Below are positions 1 to 11,423 of a stretch of 64,000 nucleotides of DNA, one piece after another (positions within the stretch are counted from its first letter, which is position 1; each line of letters begins with the position of its first letter). A program made the position numbers and the translations under genes. The DNA comes from Pezicula radicicola (taxonomy: Eukaryota; Ascomycota; Leotiomycetes; Helotiales; Dermateaceae), in NCBI GenBank assembly GCA_003008705.1, contig PDUO01000010.1:1302001-1366000 (forward strand), given 5' to 3'. The notes beneath the pieces were generated by a model. That model did no database searches and had not been told where the DNA came from. It saw nothing but the letters and a program-made list of their open reading frames with translations.

Positions 1-46
1 CTGTAGGCTCCACTTCCCATATTACCCACTATATAAACGAGAGCTA

Positions 47-65
47 CAGGGTACAGGCCCTATAG
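47..65. repeat. Left terminal inverted repeat of the Tc1/mariner element
   Basis: The sequence CAGGGTACAGGCCCTATAG follows a TA at 45-46. Its reverse complement is matched at 15 of 19 positions by 1913-1931. One of the differences is an A/G transition compatible with RIP. Confidence 0.55.
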
Positions 66-150
66 TACAGGGGCCTAAAAATCATCAGAATTGCCTCTAT
101 TTTAAAGATATACTCCTTCTATTCTATTAGTTATAAACACTCTCCTTTAC

Positions 151-1664
151 TTAACCCTTTTTCCTTCCTTCCTTATATTCGTTCCTACCCTTAAGCTTAA
201 TAATCTCTGTAATATAAATAGGAATCCTTTTAATCCAAGCTTGAATCTTCTCTTGTAGTAGTTCATTCTAATACTTAATCCAATCCTTCTTTAATTACTC
301 CTTACTAGTTAGAGCTCCTTTCTTTGTTGTTTCTCTTTTCATATAAAACCAATAAGGCTTAATAGTATTCAAATCAGGAGAGTTACTAGGCCAAAGAAGC
401 TTAAGAATCTCCTATATATCATAGACTTCTTGTTGATAATATAATACATGTGGAGCTACTCTATCTTCTTGAATAATAGTACCAGGGTAATCCTTTTAAC
501 ACTCTTTTACAAAGGGAAGAAGTAAAGGCTTTAAGATCTTCTCTTGATACCTAAAATAGTTAATAAATAGAAGCTTAAAATAAGGGAATAAGACTTACCT
601 ATACCAATCAATTCCTCCTTTACTAGGTCTTCGAATATAAGCCCTATTCTCTTTAGTATATTTCCAAGTTAGTTTTAGGCTAGGTATATTACTTCGAAGC
701 CTTATTCTATTAACCCTATTAACAATAAGCTCCTACTCCATTTTATTATTGTCAACTCAAGTAGTATTTCTTTTATCCAAATCTTTCTTTGAAGCTACTT
801 TCTCTTTTGTAGTTTTATTATCCTAGTAATAATAAGGGCCCTTCTTTACCTAAGTAAAAGAGCCCTAAAACATGAAAGAAGAAAAGCCTTTCCACCTTCT
901 CTTTATTATATATAGATGATAGGCCTTAGTAGACAACCTCTATACTCTTCTTTTACCTCGAATCCTACCTAATTTAGTACTACTCTCATCTATAAAAATC
1001 ACCTTCGTCTAATCTTCTAAAGTCCATTTCTTATAAGCTTTATACTAATTAAATCGAGCCTTCTTCATTTCTTTTGTCAGGCCTAGCTTAATAGTTTACT
1101 TATAAGAGCTATAGTTGGCTCCTCGAAGAACTCGATAAATAGTACTTACAGAGATGATAAATAAGTTAATAAGATTAACCTTATAAGTAATCCTTTCTGT
1201 AGAATAAGTTCGAGTTGTTGAGTTCTTTGTAACAATTGCAATAACCTGATCAATAACTTTAGGAGTTACTTTAATAGGCCTTCTAGACTTTGGTTTATCT
1301 TCTAAGTAGCGGGCCCAGATCTTCTTTGAAACCTCTAGTATATATCCATTTACAATAGCCTTAGTTCGAAGTCGATAGATTTAAGAGATTAAAATATCTA
1401 TAAATACCGAGGCTTTCTCAATTAGTATCCCAGCTTCCTATAATGAAAGAGCCTGAATTCGAGTACCAATATCATGAATTAGCTTTGATATAATAGGTGG
1501 TTTAGGAGCCACAATAGGAGCAAGAGGAGGAGTAATAATAGAAGGAATAGGAGCTTTAGATTCAGACTCAGAATCAGAAGAAGAACCATATATAAGGCCT
1601 AGTTCTAGGCTAGAATCATAAGAATCAGAGCTTGATTCAGTACTCGAATCAAATGATGAATCCA
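151..1664 (-). pseudogene. Tc1/mariner transposase pseudogene, multiple stops
   Basis: Reading leftward from an ATG at 1664, the frame opens with an acidic serine-rich leader (Ser/Asp/Glu runs at 1560-1664). A helix-turn-helix region follows at about 1150-1320 (motif RRPIKVTPKVIDQVIAIV), then the first DDE-type motif VIFIDES at about 985-1000. Further on come EDRVAPHVLYY (about 435-470) and LLWPSNSPDLNTI plus PYW (about 345-395), the hallmark of Tc1-type catalytic domains. The frame ends at TAA 151-153. Many internal stops are TAG where Trp or Gln is expected, for example in the segments corresponding to LED(W)TKV, RRV(W)RLS and FMF(W)GSFT(W). G-to-A change on this strand (CpA to TpA on the other) fits RIP. 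It cannot encode an active enzyme. Confidence 0.85.
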
Positions 1665-1912
1665 TTTTATAGTAAAGAAGGATAATATGATGAGGCATTG
1701 TAAGAGCATAGAAAATAGGACTATATAAGTACAAAGGAAGGCCTTTACAATGTACTGGCAATGTATATAATTCGTAGTCTCATTACTGCCAGCAGTGTGG
1801 CCAGCACTATACCAGCGCAGAGTAAAGCCTGAGGCTCCCTATAAGCGAATCAGTTATAGGCTTGATGCACTGTAATTAAGCGGCCCAATACAAATTAGGC
1901 CTATAGTGGATG

Positions 1913-1931
1913 CTACAGGGCATGGGCCCTG
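1913..1931. repeat. Right terminal inverted repeat of the Tc1/mariner element
   Basis: Read on the minus strand this is CAGGGCCCATGCCCTGTAG, followed on the plus strand by TA at 1932-1933. It pairs with 47-65. Confidence 0.55.
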
Positions 1932-1933
1932 TA

Positions 1934-2311
1934 TTCGCACGACTTTTGACCGGAATCTCCGTAAGGGTATCCAGAATCATTTTACAACAAGGGTTCCGAA
2001 GATGGATTTGGTCTTTACAAAACGGGTGTAGATTTTGTTCCACACAATACATGCAGGGTACTGAGAGCGACTATCGCGACGTCTTACAAGAGATACAATG
2101 TGCTTTGTGGATGTATAAAACAGGGGCTGTTTTTTTGTCTCGCTTCTCATCTCGCTTATCGCTTATAGAAAGGAGGGAAGATCATTAAAAGTTCACAACT
2201 TGATATCGCAATTAGCAAGCATAGTGCAAAACACAACAATTAGCCAAATTTGTTCATTACAATAATTTACTGTAGTTGTAGCTAAAATATTACGTTACAA
2301 ACCTGTATTAC
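1934..2311. other. Intergenic, nothing recognised
   Basis: This stretch lies between the transposon end and the 3' end of the PL4 lyase gene. A plus-strand frame at 1910-2188 overlaps the transposon terminus and has no recognisable protein features. I see no gene here. Confidence 0.5.
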
Positions 2312-4296
2312 CTACGAACTCCACTCTAACAATATACTATCCCACATAAATCCCCGCCAGAGCGTTGTCCTCGTAACCTCAAAGACAATGCTGTTAGATC
2401 CATTCTGAAGAGTTCCACTCGCGACATCAAATTCGTAGAATCGCCACTCTCCAGCTTGAGTCCCAGAGCGATACAGACCGGGATCGTTCGCAAGGGAATT
2501 GGTTGTCAAATTTGTCAATGGTTGGCCATTGACGCTAATTGCAAGGTCGACGCCACGAGAGTAACCTGCAAGAGATAGTGAGAGAATAGCTGTCGTATTG
2601 GAGATAATTTCTTCATTCCCGAGGTCGAAAAGTATTGTCCAGGATCCTAATGCAGATTGGCCATAGTACCAGTCACTTTCGTTGGAGTACCCGATGGTGT
2701 ATGTTAAGTTGGCTGGGCTATTTGCTACTAAGCCGTGTTGGTATGGTAAACCGCCGTTGCGAAAGCCCAAGGTTTTATGGTCAAGGGCGCCGATCTGGAA
2801 GATGGGTCGGCGCTGCGATGTGATTTCCCAGTGGAGGGAACCAAGAGCGGCTTCTTGGCCTGTTGTAACAAAGACATCATTGAGTATAAAGGTGCTAGAT
2901 ATGTTGCTCAAGCTGCCGCCGTTTGACCATGCGTAGAGTGCATAGTCAGCAGCTCTCACATCCTCAAAATTGAACACGCCTTGAGCGTCGGCCGTGCCAG
3001 CATAGTAGTATTCCGTGCCCTGGTCTAGAGTAGATAGGTTCGAGTTATTGTCGCCTAGAAAGACTGATGCACCAGCAGCAGGAACGCCATTGGAGAGGAC
3101 AAGTGTGCCAGAAACTGATCTGCGAGCTAGATAATCAGAGACGTTGAGCCAACTGTACGGCCAACTCGCGAATTCCTGCTGGGCTCTTGTTGCTGCGTCG
3201 TCCTTAGAGCCGGAGTTCTGGATTAATGAGGCGCCGTCAGTAATCATGCTTTAAACACTGCAAGATATAACTCAGATGCACATACCAAATACCACAGCCA
3301 AGGTCCCCACACCTTTCCTTCAGGAAAGGTAGCACTAGATGAAACCTGGAAATGCGAGCCGTGGACAACGTTCAACTCTACAGCATCACCAGTCTTACTT
3401 TCTCGGTGCACCGTGAGCCTAAAGGTTCTCTAAATTAGTCTTAATTTTCCAAGGGGTTTTATGGCTTGTTAATATGATGCATAAGCTTCACAGCATATCC
3501 CAACTTTTATAACAAGCCTCAAAAGCGTATTTTGGCTAAGGACTCACTCTTGTTTAAGGTGATTACCATTAAAGTAATCCCTTCCTGGTCGAATGTACCA
3601 AGAACCAAATTGCTCACCATAGATACCATGAAAGTCAAGATTACGGATGAAAGTCGACCAATCATATTTAGTGATGTAAGTGCCGTCAGCTCGCTGCCAC
3701 GTCTCATCCTGGACTTTCGTCCCGGCCAGAAATTCTGAGAAAGGTGGGAGAATGTCGTCTTTTATATTGGTACGGCCATGAGTAAATGTAGTATTGTCTA
3801 GACGGAAAAGTGTTCGCAGAACTCCGAGGGTGGGCAGGGCTTTGTTCACAATGTACTGGTATGCGCCGGCGAGATCGGGGAAGATGACCCAGTGGAGGTC
3901 GACTTCCGTAGCGCTGAAAACTATATCGAGATACTCTGGTGTCTCTCGATAGACGGTGGCAGATGTCCACTGGAAGTTGGTTTCCCCATCTATTTCCACG
4001 GTGGGTGGCTTTAGCAAAACAATAAAGAGAACAAGAGGATTTGGCATAAACTGACGATTAATTTACATACCATACCCAGAGTAGTGACCAACAGCGTTGC
4101 CAATTAGATCTTGGCCACCAAAGAATAGTTTTGTGCCATAAACATCTCCAATGGTAATATTCCAAAGACTATTTCCAATTATCCAGCCAGTCGACGAGTT
4201 GAGTGGCGTGAGAAATGGTTTGATTGTTATGTTCGTAGCAGCTGCAATAGCGGCTGTAGCCGAGAGTAGCAACGACCAAATGAAGAATACTCGCAT
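2312..4296 (-). CDS. Secreted rhamnogalacturonan endolyase, polysaccharide lyase family 4
   Basis: Four exons read on the minus strand: 4296-4071, 3989-3548, 3418-3286 and 3217-2312. They join in frame to 568 residues. The product cleaves the rhamnose-galacturonic acid backbone of pectin by beta-elimination outside the cell. A signal peptide is visible (MRVFFIWSLLLSATAAIAA). Family hallmarks are GHYSGYDGETNFQWTS, FSDLAGAYQY-like FPDLAGAYQYIVN, FTHGRTNIKDD, KVQDETWQRADGTYITKYD, VHGSHFQV and GPWLWYLNSGSKDDAA, then a beta-sandwich middle domain (VSGTLVLSNG) and a C-terminal CBM-like domain ending WRGFMWDSILLEW. The last intron (3285-3218) uses the acceptor at 3218; the apparent ATG at 3247 lies inside it. 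Intron sizes are 81, 129 and 68 bp. The family is clear; the specific product has not been tested. Confidence 0.9.
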
Positions 4297-5996
4297 ATTG
4301 TTTGCCTTTCACTTACTCGCTCTATCGGTGATACGTATTCGTGAAATATACTTTATACCTTATATACTATTTCTTGAATATCGCAAGGTCAAAATTTCGT
4401 CACTGCATCATACAATAATGGGGTGAAATGACGCCTTCAAAATATAAAGTACCTGCAGTGCCAAGAGGTCTTGGCACCTTCCATATCTTTTGCAGAACTC
4501 CGGGAGATAAAACAAGAAAGTGCTGCTTTGCGATACAGATAATGCAAGCCTACAGTTTAGTATGGAACAGCATAATAAGCTCGTATAAAAATATAAAAAT
4601 ACGCTTTAAGTATACCTAATTAAAGTGGGCATTTTTTATACACAAAAATCCTAGGTACCTAGGTACTGTTTAGACTATATTTAACCGAGGTCTTCTAGTG
4701 AATGATATTTTATAAGAGACTGTTCTACAATCACTTAAAATGATTTTAACTAGATTTTAGATTTACGAAAATCAACTTGCCTGACGCAAAAATCTTGTCT
4801 AGGTTCAGATGTCCGATTACCTTGCTGGCAAGGAAGGAAAATACACATTGTTGATCACCTCATGAAGGCAGATATTTTGAAATTACTTTCTCATTACTTT
4901 CTCAGAAATTCTTTATCCTTTTGAAGTTCGCAAGCGCGATCCTTGATTCTAGAAGCTTTCTATCAAGCTGCAAGCATAAACAGTGCCTTGATTTTTAAAA
5001 GTCTCCCTTTACACTTCCAGTTTCCAAGTTCTACAGCAGTGTAACAGATTAAAGCAAGTACTTCGAAAGTAGCTTTAAGATGGTTTTCGGAGACAGGTAA
5101 TTATTTTTATATAACGCAAGATATACGTTAATTGTCTATGCCCTCCTTGCGTAGTAAAGATCGGTAAAATCTTAGTGCGTACTACAAGGACGCCTTACAA
5201 AGCTTCTCTGAATATCTTTTTGTGTATAGGCACAACTTTCTAGAACGTAGATCACGAATATTAATAATCTACGGAAACTAGAATTTCTAGGTGGAGCCTA
5301 ATATCTACCACGATAACTCTACGTAGGTAAGGCGACAGTTACGTCAGATAAACAACTTGACTTAAGTCATTGAATCTTTTCTTCTTAGGTAACCTCACTT
5401 AGCACCAAGCTAACGCTTATAGCAATGACATCGGTTTAAGGGGTTAACTAATACAATAATCCTGTCTAGGTCTTATAACACTTCTCTTCTCAATTTCTTT
5501 TCTATAAATACAGGTACAACCTTTTTCAAGCCACTAAGCTAACATCCAACATCCTTAGTGAAGTGAAATTGTAGACGTACTTGTGTTGCGGTTTTGGAAA
5601 GAGAAAGTAAGGAGAGAATACACTACTGTCTCTACATAATTTATGTTTTCCCTTAGCAAGGGTTCATTCTAAGATTCGGATGGTGCAATCTAGTCTTCGC
5701 CGTAGAAGAAGACTAATTCAGGTCACATGCGCTTTTTCTACGACCTAGTGCACGCAGTCCATACCTAAATTTCCAGTAGCTCACTTAGTTAAATATATTA
5801 AGCTTTCGCCTACGTCTCGGTTTTATTCTTTTTATTTCCTCTGTTCTCGAGTACCATTCAACCACAACGTTCAACCTCCTCAACTCAACATCCTTCCACT
5901 CGATCACCATATCTCTCAGGTTCCCATCCCTCAAATATCCCTTGATCAAACACCACACCCCTACGTAATAAAACAAAGCCTTATTCACTGAACAAA
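4297..5996. other. Intergenic, 1.7 kb, AT-rich
   Basis: I find no credible coding region or RNA gene. A short palindrome, CCTAGGTACCTAGG, lies at 4650-4663. The stretch presumably holds the upstream regions of the PL4 lyase (minus) and the orphan membrane protein (plus). Confidence 0.5.
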
Positions 5997-6656
5997 ATGG
6001 CTCCAATCGCAATCCACATCCCACCAAAATCAATTCTTTCCGACGCAAACGAAAAATGTCCCGCCATAGCCACACGAATCACACTCTTCATCGTAGGAGT
6101 CCTAATTCTCCTCCTAATATCAATTACCATAATAGGCACTCTCTGTAACTGCGCCTGCAATGGCTGTCGTTCCAAAAGCTCAGAACCAAGAATAGAACGA
6201 AACCAATTAAAAAAGAAAACCATAGCACAACCTCAAATACTTCCAACTTCGATAGTTCAACCACAGCCAGCCTCAGTACCTGAAGTATTACATATCGGAA
6301 CCGGATTCACAATAACAATAACCCCACAACCAGGTGTACGCAACGCACAAGAAAATATAAACGCTTTTGCAGCCGATTATAAATTAGATCTAAATATGCC
6401 AAATAATGGAAAATGGTTAGATCAAACAATTCATACAGATCAATATTTTACAATCGATGTATCTGCAGCTCCATGGGCAGTAGGACGCGCGACAGGATTT
6501 ATCAACTCTTTTCAAAACCGAACAAATGGTATGCATTTGAGAAGACCACGAGGAGGACCTTTGCATGCTGCTTCGATAGCACGATCAAATGCGTATGTAG
6601 GATATGATCCTAGGTTATGGGAGGACGATCATCTAAATGCTCAAAGCGACCTCTGA
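5997..6656 (+). CDS. Orphan single-pass membrane protein, possibly frameshifted near its C terminus
   Basis: An intronless ORF of 219 residues. A hydrophobic span (about residues 25-46, TLFIVGVLILLLISITII) is followed by a Cys-rich juxtamembrane stretch (TLCNCACNGC) and a basic segment (QLKKK). The C-terminal half is soluble and low in recognisable motifs. I do not recognise a family. After the codons for YVGYDPRLW the ORF runs 12 more residues to TGA at 6654-6656. If one base had been lost near 6614, the frame would continue to TAA at 6788-6790, and the extension would contain a second RYDPRVMG segment that matches the first at the DNA level. The native protein may therefore be about 45 residues longer. 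The ATG chosen follows an AACAAA leader. Confidence 0.6.
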   Translation: MAPIAIHIPPKSILSDANEKCPAIATRITLFIVGVLILLLISITIIGTLCNCACNGCRSKSSEPRIERNQLKKKTIAQPQILPTSIVQPQPASVPEVLHIGTGFTITITPQPGVRNAQENINAFAADYKLDLNMPNNGKWLDQTIHTDQYFTIDVSAAPWAVGRATGFINSFQNRTNGMHLRRPRGGPLHAASIARSNAYVGYDPRLWEDDHLNAQSDL

Positions 6657-8855
6657 GATATGATCAGAGATATGATCCAAGAGTTATGGGAATACCAGCG
6701 TCATCACAAGTTAACGATCCTAATACTGTGATGGGGTCAGACCGGGAAGCATTAGACGCGCTCGTTAATGCTGTTGCCATACGGGGATAAGATTAAGATC
6801 TTTAGTGCACATATACTCTAAGGCCACAGTAAAAATACAGCTCAAAATACATCACAATATACAGGGCAAGCAGGGTAAACAGTATTAATATTGGATCCAA
6901 TGTCTATACTAAGATAAGAACAGACTCCTCCCCATATCTAGGAACAGAGACTTTGAAACTACAACTTCCTATCAGTGGAAGAGAAAGTCAGGTATTAAGG
7001 TCCAAGAGATCTGGTTTAAAGAAAGACAGCTAAGGAGGTACAGTCATGCAATGACCGATAGCAATTGGAAATACTTAGGACTGAAGTTCAGCAATAGGGC
7101 TAACTTTAGTGCTTTGTGCTAGGTAAAGTAGAACAAGGTTATATATAACCACCGTAAATAAACAAATACTGGGAATTTTAAGTTGTCTAGATGACGCAGA
7201 TTGTTTCATTCGCCTAGAGTATCTCAGAAACCTATAATAGTCCATGTTGAATAATTATGAGGAGCGATGACTGGAGTGAGGCATGTCGGAGATGGGTTAG
7301 TGTATTCTGTGCCAAGCAAGAGCACCAGAACGGCTCTGATTATAAGAGTAATGACTACCTGAGTATTGTGTACATTTCACTATTTGATAGACCACCACGA
7401 GTAAGAGTTGTGCTAGAAACCCGGTGCACCTGGAGATTGTTGAAGCCTTACTGTTAAGAGAAGTTTGTTTGTTCGTCCTCCCTTGTTTCCCCTGCCAGTA
7501 GCCATAAAGAATGGTACAATAATGATGATCTCGCTTTTCTGAGCTACATTGTAAAGAATGTGGGTTCTGCAAGCCAAAGTAACTTAATCGAGCCATCGAG
7601 TGTTATCAGTTGTATGTTTCTAGACTAATTCTGCAACGACCAAAATGCAACTGCAAGAATGACAACAATAACGACTGCAGAAATATAGTTAGCAGCTGTA
7701 TACTTTAATTACTTTGAAATACTTACTGAGTGTAAAGGTATTTGCGTATTTGTGCACGCATCTTCTTCTCGTCCTGTACTCCAGTGGAGGTTCGGTAGAT
7801 GTCAAGAAGATGGTGCCAGCTAGCAGAAAGCCTTTCAAATAGATTTCTTAGCCTTGATATCTGTAACAGCTGCTAAGATTCTCTCAATTTTCAACATTCA
7901 TAACTAGATCCCACTCATTTAAAGCAACATTCGGGGCTTTGATCCAGGCCGAGATGTGCTTACGTATTTCTTGGCAAGGGCGTTCCCAGTAAGCTTCTTT
8001 GCCTTACTTATCTATCTACTGCGGCTGGAGGTACTTCCGACAGCTAGAATTTAACACCCTGCAGCCGGTAGTAAACTCACCGATTGTTCCTACGAAATCC
8101 TACAGGTTCGCCAATTTCCGAATTTGACTAAAATTCGGACACCGATTTTTTCGTCAATTCGGTAATTTTATTGATTTGAATTAATAATAGTTAGCTATCT
8201 AATAAGCTTAGAATGGAAAACATAAAGCTACTAAAGCCTTTTAGGATATCACTAGGGAAGGGAATAGGGAATAGAGTAGAGATTTAGATAGGAATGGAAA
8301 TAGTAAGCATGATAACGATAATGTTTTCATTGATAGAGTAAGGTCTATATAATTTGTCTCATATCCCCAACTTATCTTAATTTGCTATATAGAGTTATTC
8401 GTTAACTGGAACGTCGAATTAGTCAATGTTAGGTAGTACTAAAATTTAACTATGTGAAACCAATGTCGAATTAATCAATTTGTTTTGCGATTTTGTCTAA
8501 TGGCACTGAACTGATGAAATTGGAGTACTGAATTAACTAATTCATTGCACTAGTCTATTATCGGAACGTCTACCTCCATTCATAGAATGAGGTTTTTAGT
8601 TAGCTTGAAGATGGGATCGGTCGCTTACCCGAAGCTGTTCGACTAGGTGGACAACTCAGGTCTCTGATTTTGCTGCACAGGCGTGACTTTAACATCCTCT
8701 TCGAGTTCTATGTAAAGTAAACAAGGAGGATTCAAAAAAAGAGGGGGTAAAAAAAAGGCGTGCAAAAAAACCCCACGAGCACCTAGATACACCAATAATT
8801 ACAAAAAAAGAATTACACCAGCGCTATGGGTTACAACGTTTCAAGCTTCAGTCCC
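6657..8855. other. Intergenic, 2.2 kb, partly AT-rich
   Basis: The first 134 bp may be the displaced C-terminal frame of the preceding gene. The rest shows no supportable gene. A perfect 8-bp-arm hairpin lies at 8118-8138 (CCGAATTT, 5-nt loop, AAATTCGG). Three loosely similar GAATTAnTCAAT blocks lie at about 8405-8545. Homopolymer A runs at 8731-8800 lie just past the 3' end of the MFS gene. Confidence 0.45.
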
Positions 8856-11347
8856 TCAAGTTCTGCCAGACTCCACGTTCTCGGCCGCAGCTCCCCCAGC
8901 ATCCTTATTCTTCTCTGGCTCCTTCACACTCTTCCACGACAACCCACAAACCGATATAAAAGCTCCCACAGCACAAGCTGTAGAAATAGCATATGTTCGA
9001 CTCAACGCCGAGGCATAAGCCTTCAAAACCGCGTCCAAATCGCCTTCTCTGCCCATCTGCGTCAACAAATTCCGAATCTGAGTCGCGCCACTGTTGAGGA
9101 AGACTTCTGCGTCGAGTCCTGGAGCGTTTTTTTCAATGCCTGATAGAAGACCGGTTTGAAAGAGTGTCTGAGCGACAGCTATAAATATGGCACCCCCGAG
9201 AGACTGGGAGAATGATATACAAGCTGTGCCAACAGGGACATCATCCAATGGGAGGACAGTTTGGATAGCGACAATAGCGCCTTGGAATCCAACGCCAATT
9301 CCCGCACCAGCTAAAACTTGGTATCCGAACCATTTGCCAAAGGGGGTACCGAGGCCCATGGTTGAGATCAAGCCTGAACCGGCGGCAAACAGAATCATGC
9401 AGAATATCATGACGGGTGTGTAGTAGCCGATGCCGCTAATGAGAGCACCTGTGGCAATGGATGAGATAACCGTTGTAATAAGTAAAGGCAGCAACTGTAT
9501 GCCAGCTTTTGTTGCAGACGAGCCTTGGACACTGTTGAATTGATTAGTTCTAGAATCATTGTCTCGAAAACATGTGGGTGCACCAAGATACTCTTTGGGT
9601 AGTAGAACTATCTTTAAGCGCGAGAATATGTTGTGTCTGTTGAAATATTTTTGGGAAAGAAATGGAGACGAATACGAACCTTTGGAAGTAGATAGCCAGG
9701 TAGTAAATCAGCGCAAAGAAGCCAGCGCCGAAAAAGAACGCGAAGGCATTTGCATATATAATATCGCGCATTTTGAAAAGGCGTGGCGGAAGTGTTGCAT
9801 TATCGCCAAGATAGAGTTGAGAAGCTACAAACAAAATGGCAAGAAGTCCGGCACCGACGAAGAGACCGATTATGCGAGAGCTGTTCCATGGATAGGTGGT
9901 TCCACCCCATTGTAAAGCTAGGAGGAGACAGATTACAGTCGGTAGTATCAAGCCCATTCCAATTAAGTCGAGCTGTAGGACTCGTTGCACGAAGCGGAGA
10001 TTGTGGGGGTTATTATTTCGATCGATACGGAGGAAAAGAAAGATGAACAGAACGGCAACGGCTCCTATTGGCAAGCTGCATATCTGTCAGCTGGGGTACT
10101 AGAGTATAATGAAAGGAGCGGTGCTCTTAGTAGCGCTGATCAGTGAGTCGGAAGTCCAATTACTTGAGCGGTCAAGGGAAACAAGATGTTTTTACTGGGC
10201 AGAGGCCATGGTAATAATTAGACGGGCAGATAGACCAACTTACTTGATATAGAAGCACCAACGCCACGAAACTTCATCACTACTTAAGATTAGCGATAAA
10301 GCACAAAGTAAACCATTCATGCAGACTCTCACGTGAAAATACCCCCTAGCAGAGGACCTGGGATAAATTAGACTTTTGTTACCATACGGGGAAGTGCAAT
10401 TATTACCTGCCACACTTGCTATACCCCACATCCTGCAATGGAGACTTGTAAGCATATTGGCCGCTTTATAGGGATCGTTTATTTTCTACTCACCCTCCAA
10501 TCAGCCCGAAAGCAGCTGGTCTCTTGCGAAGTGGTACTATGTACGTCAGTTAACCCAAACACTAAGTATTTCTCAAAGTGACATCTCAAATTAAGAGGAA
10601 CTTACAGCAGTAAGCTAGAATGACTATAGCACCCGAGAAGAGCCCGCCCGATCCAATTCCAGCAATTGCGCGTCCGACAATTAATACAGCGCTGGAGGGC
10701 GCGGCACCGCATATCAATGACCCAATTTCAAAGAGTGAAACAGCAGTAATAAAAGAATATTTGATCTAAGTCAACGTCAGTGAAATGTCCGTCGAATGGA
10801 AATGCACAGGGACACATGCACTAAAAATCGTGTACACCCTCCCGAAAGTTGGTTGTAAAGCCGTAGTCGTCAGCAGGTAGGCACTACCGTACCAACCAAT
10901 GTCCTGGATAGAGTTGAAATCATCTGTGATTTTGGGAATAGCGGTCGAAATAATCGTTTGGTCAAGGGCGACGAGAAATACCGAGAGGCAGAGGGCTGCA
11001 AGAATGACGACTAGTTTTGCGCCATGAGGGTATTCTGGCTCCTTCTCTTCAGTCTCCCGTTGTGATGCTTCATTCGGGAAAGGGAAAGTCTCTGGGGGGG
11101 CTTCTCCCAGATATCCCAATTCTATAGCTGATGCTGCAGCTGTAGTTGCAGTACTTGGTGGTGCTATGGTTGCTTGGTCTGACATATGATCGAATGACCA
11201 TTTGCTCTTCAGTATCTTCCCAGTTGAGTCGACTGAATCTGAGTGATGGTGTGACCATTTCCTCCGTTCTGCTCCTTCCATCATCAAGTCCGAGTCGATC
11301 GATTCTGAGTGATGATGATGGAATGACATTGAATCTGTTGCTTCCAT
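8856..11347 (-). CDS. MFS drug:H+ antiporter, DHA2 family (14-span), efflux transporter
   Basis: Eight exons on the minus strand: 11347-10820, 10765-10606, 10536-10494, 10432-10407, 10357-10333, 10282-10244, 10075-9680 and 9531-8856. They join in frame to 630 residues. The plasma-membrane transporter is expected to export small molecules by proton antiport. Family marks are [13 protein letters not shown] (motif D1), [37 protein letters not shown], the antiporter motif around SVAGPLLGG, and [14 protein letters not shown]. The roughly 100-residue N-terminal extension carries repeated His/Ser/Asp blocks ([19 protein letters not shown]). Four internal exons are only 25-43 nt. Intron 1 (10819-10766) gives the expected protein only if it is GC-AG. 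The nitronate monooxygenase lies just upstream on the same strand. The substrate cannot be told from sequence. Confidence 0.88.
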
Positions 11348-11348
11348 C

Positions 11349-11423
11349 TTAACGTTCGAGGGGAGATGGTTTTGATTCTAGCTGATGAACGAGTGGTGAT
11401 TTGTTCGGTTCTGTTGCTTCCAT
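11349..11423 (-). promoter_or_regulatory. 25-codon upstream ORF ending one base before the MFS start codon
   Basis: An ATG at 11423 opens [16 protein letters not shown]... and stops at TAA 11351-11349. A single base then precedes the main ATG at 11347. The first codons (MEAT) and about 20 flanking bases duplicate the main start region, so a local duplication seems to have copied the start site. Whether transcripts include it is not known. Confidence 0.5.

Larger units (their letters stand above)
45..1933 (-). mobile_element. Decayed Tc1/mariner-family DNA transposon
   Basis: The element is bounded by TA dinucleotides at 45-46 and 1932-1933, the target-site duplication expected of Tc1/mariner. 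Just inside are imperfect 19-nt terminal inverted repeats (15 of 19 identical) at 47-65 and 1913-1931, both beginning CAGGG. The interior carries one transposase gene on the minus strand, broken by many in-frame stops. The size of about 1.9 kb suits the family. The boundaries rest on the match between inverted repeats and TA flanks seen by eye; a copy elsewhere in the genome would confirm them. The transposase assignment is much firmer than the exact ends. Confidence 0.75.

Noticed and set aside
1910..2188. 92-codon plus-strand ORF next to the Tc1 element.
   Set aside because: It starts inside the transposon terminus, has no recognisable motif, and its codon use looks random.
3120..3247. ATG at 3247 as start of a separate 311-residue protein.
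   Set aside because: The first codons lie in an intron of the PL4 lyase; the acceptor at 3218 joins WYL to NSGSKDDAA exactly as the family requires.
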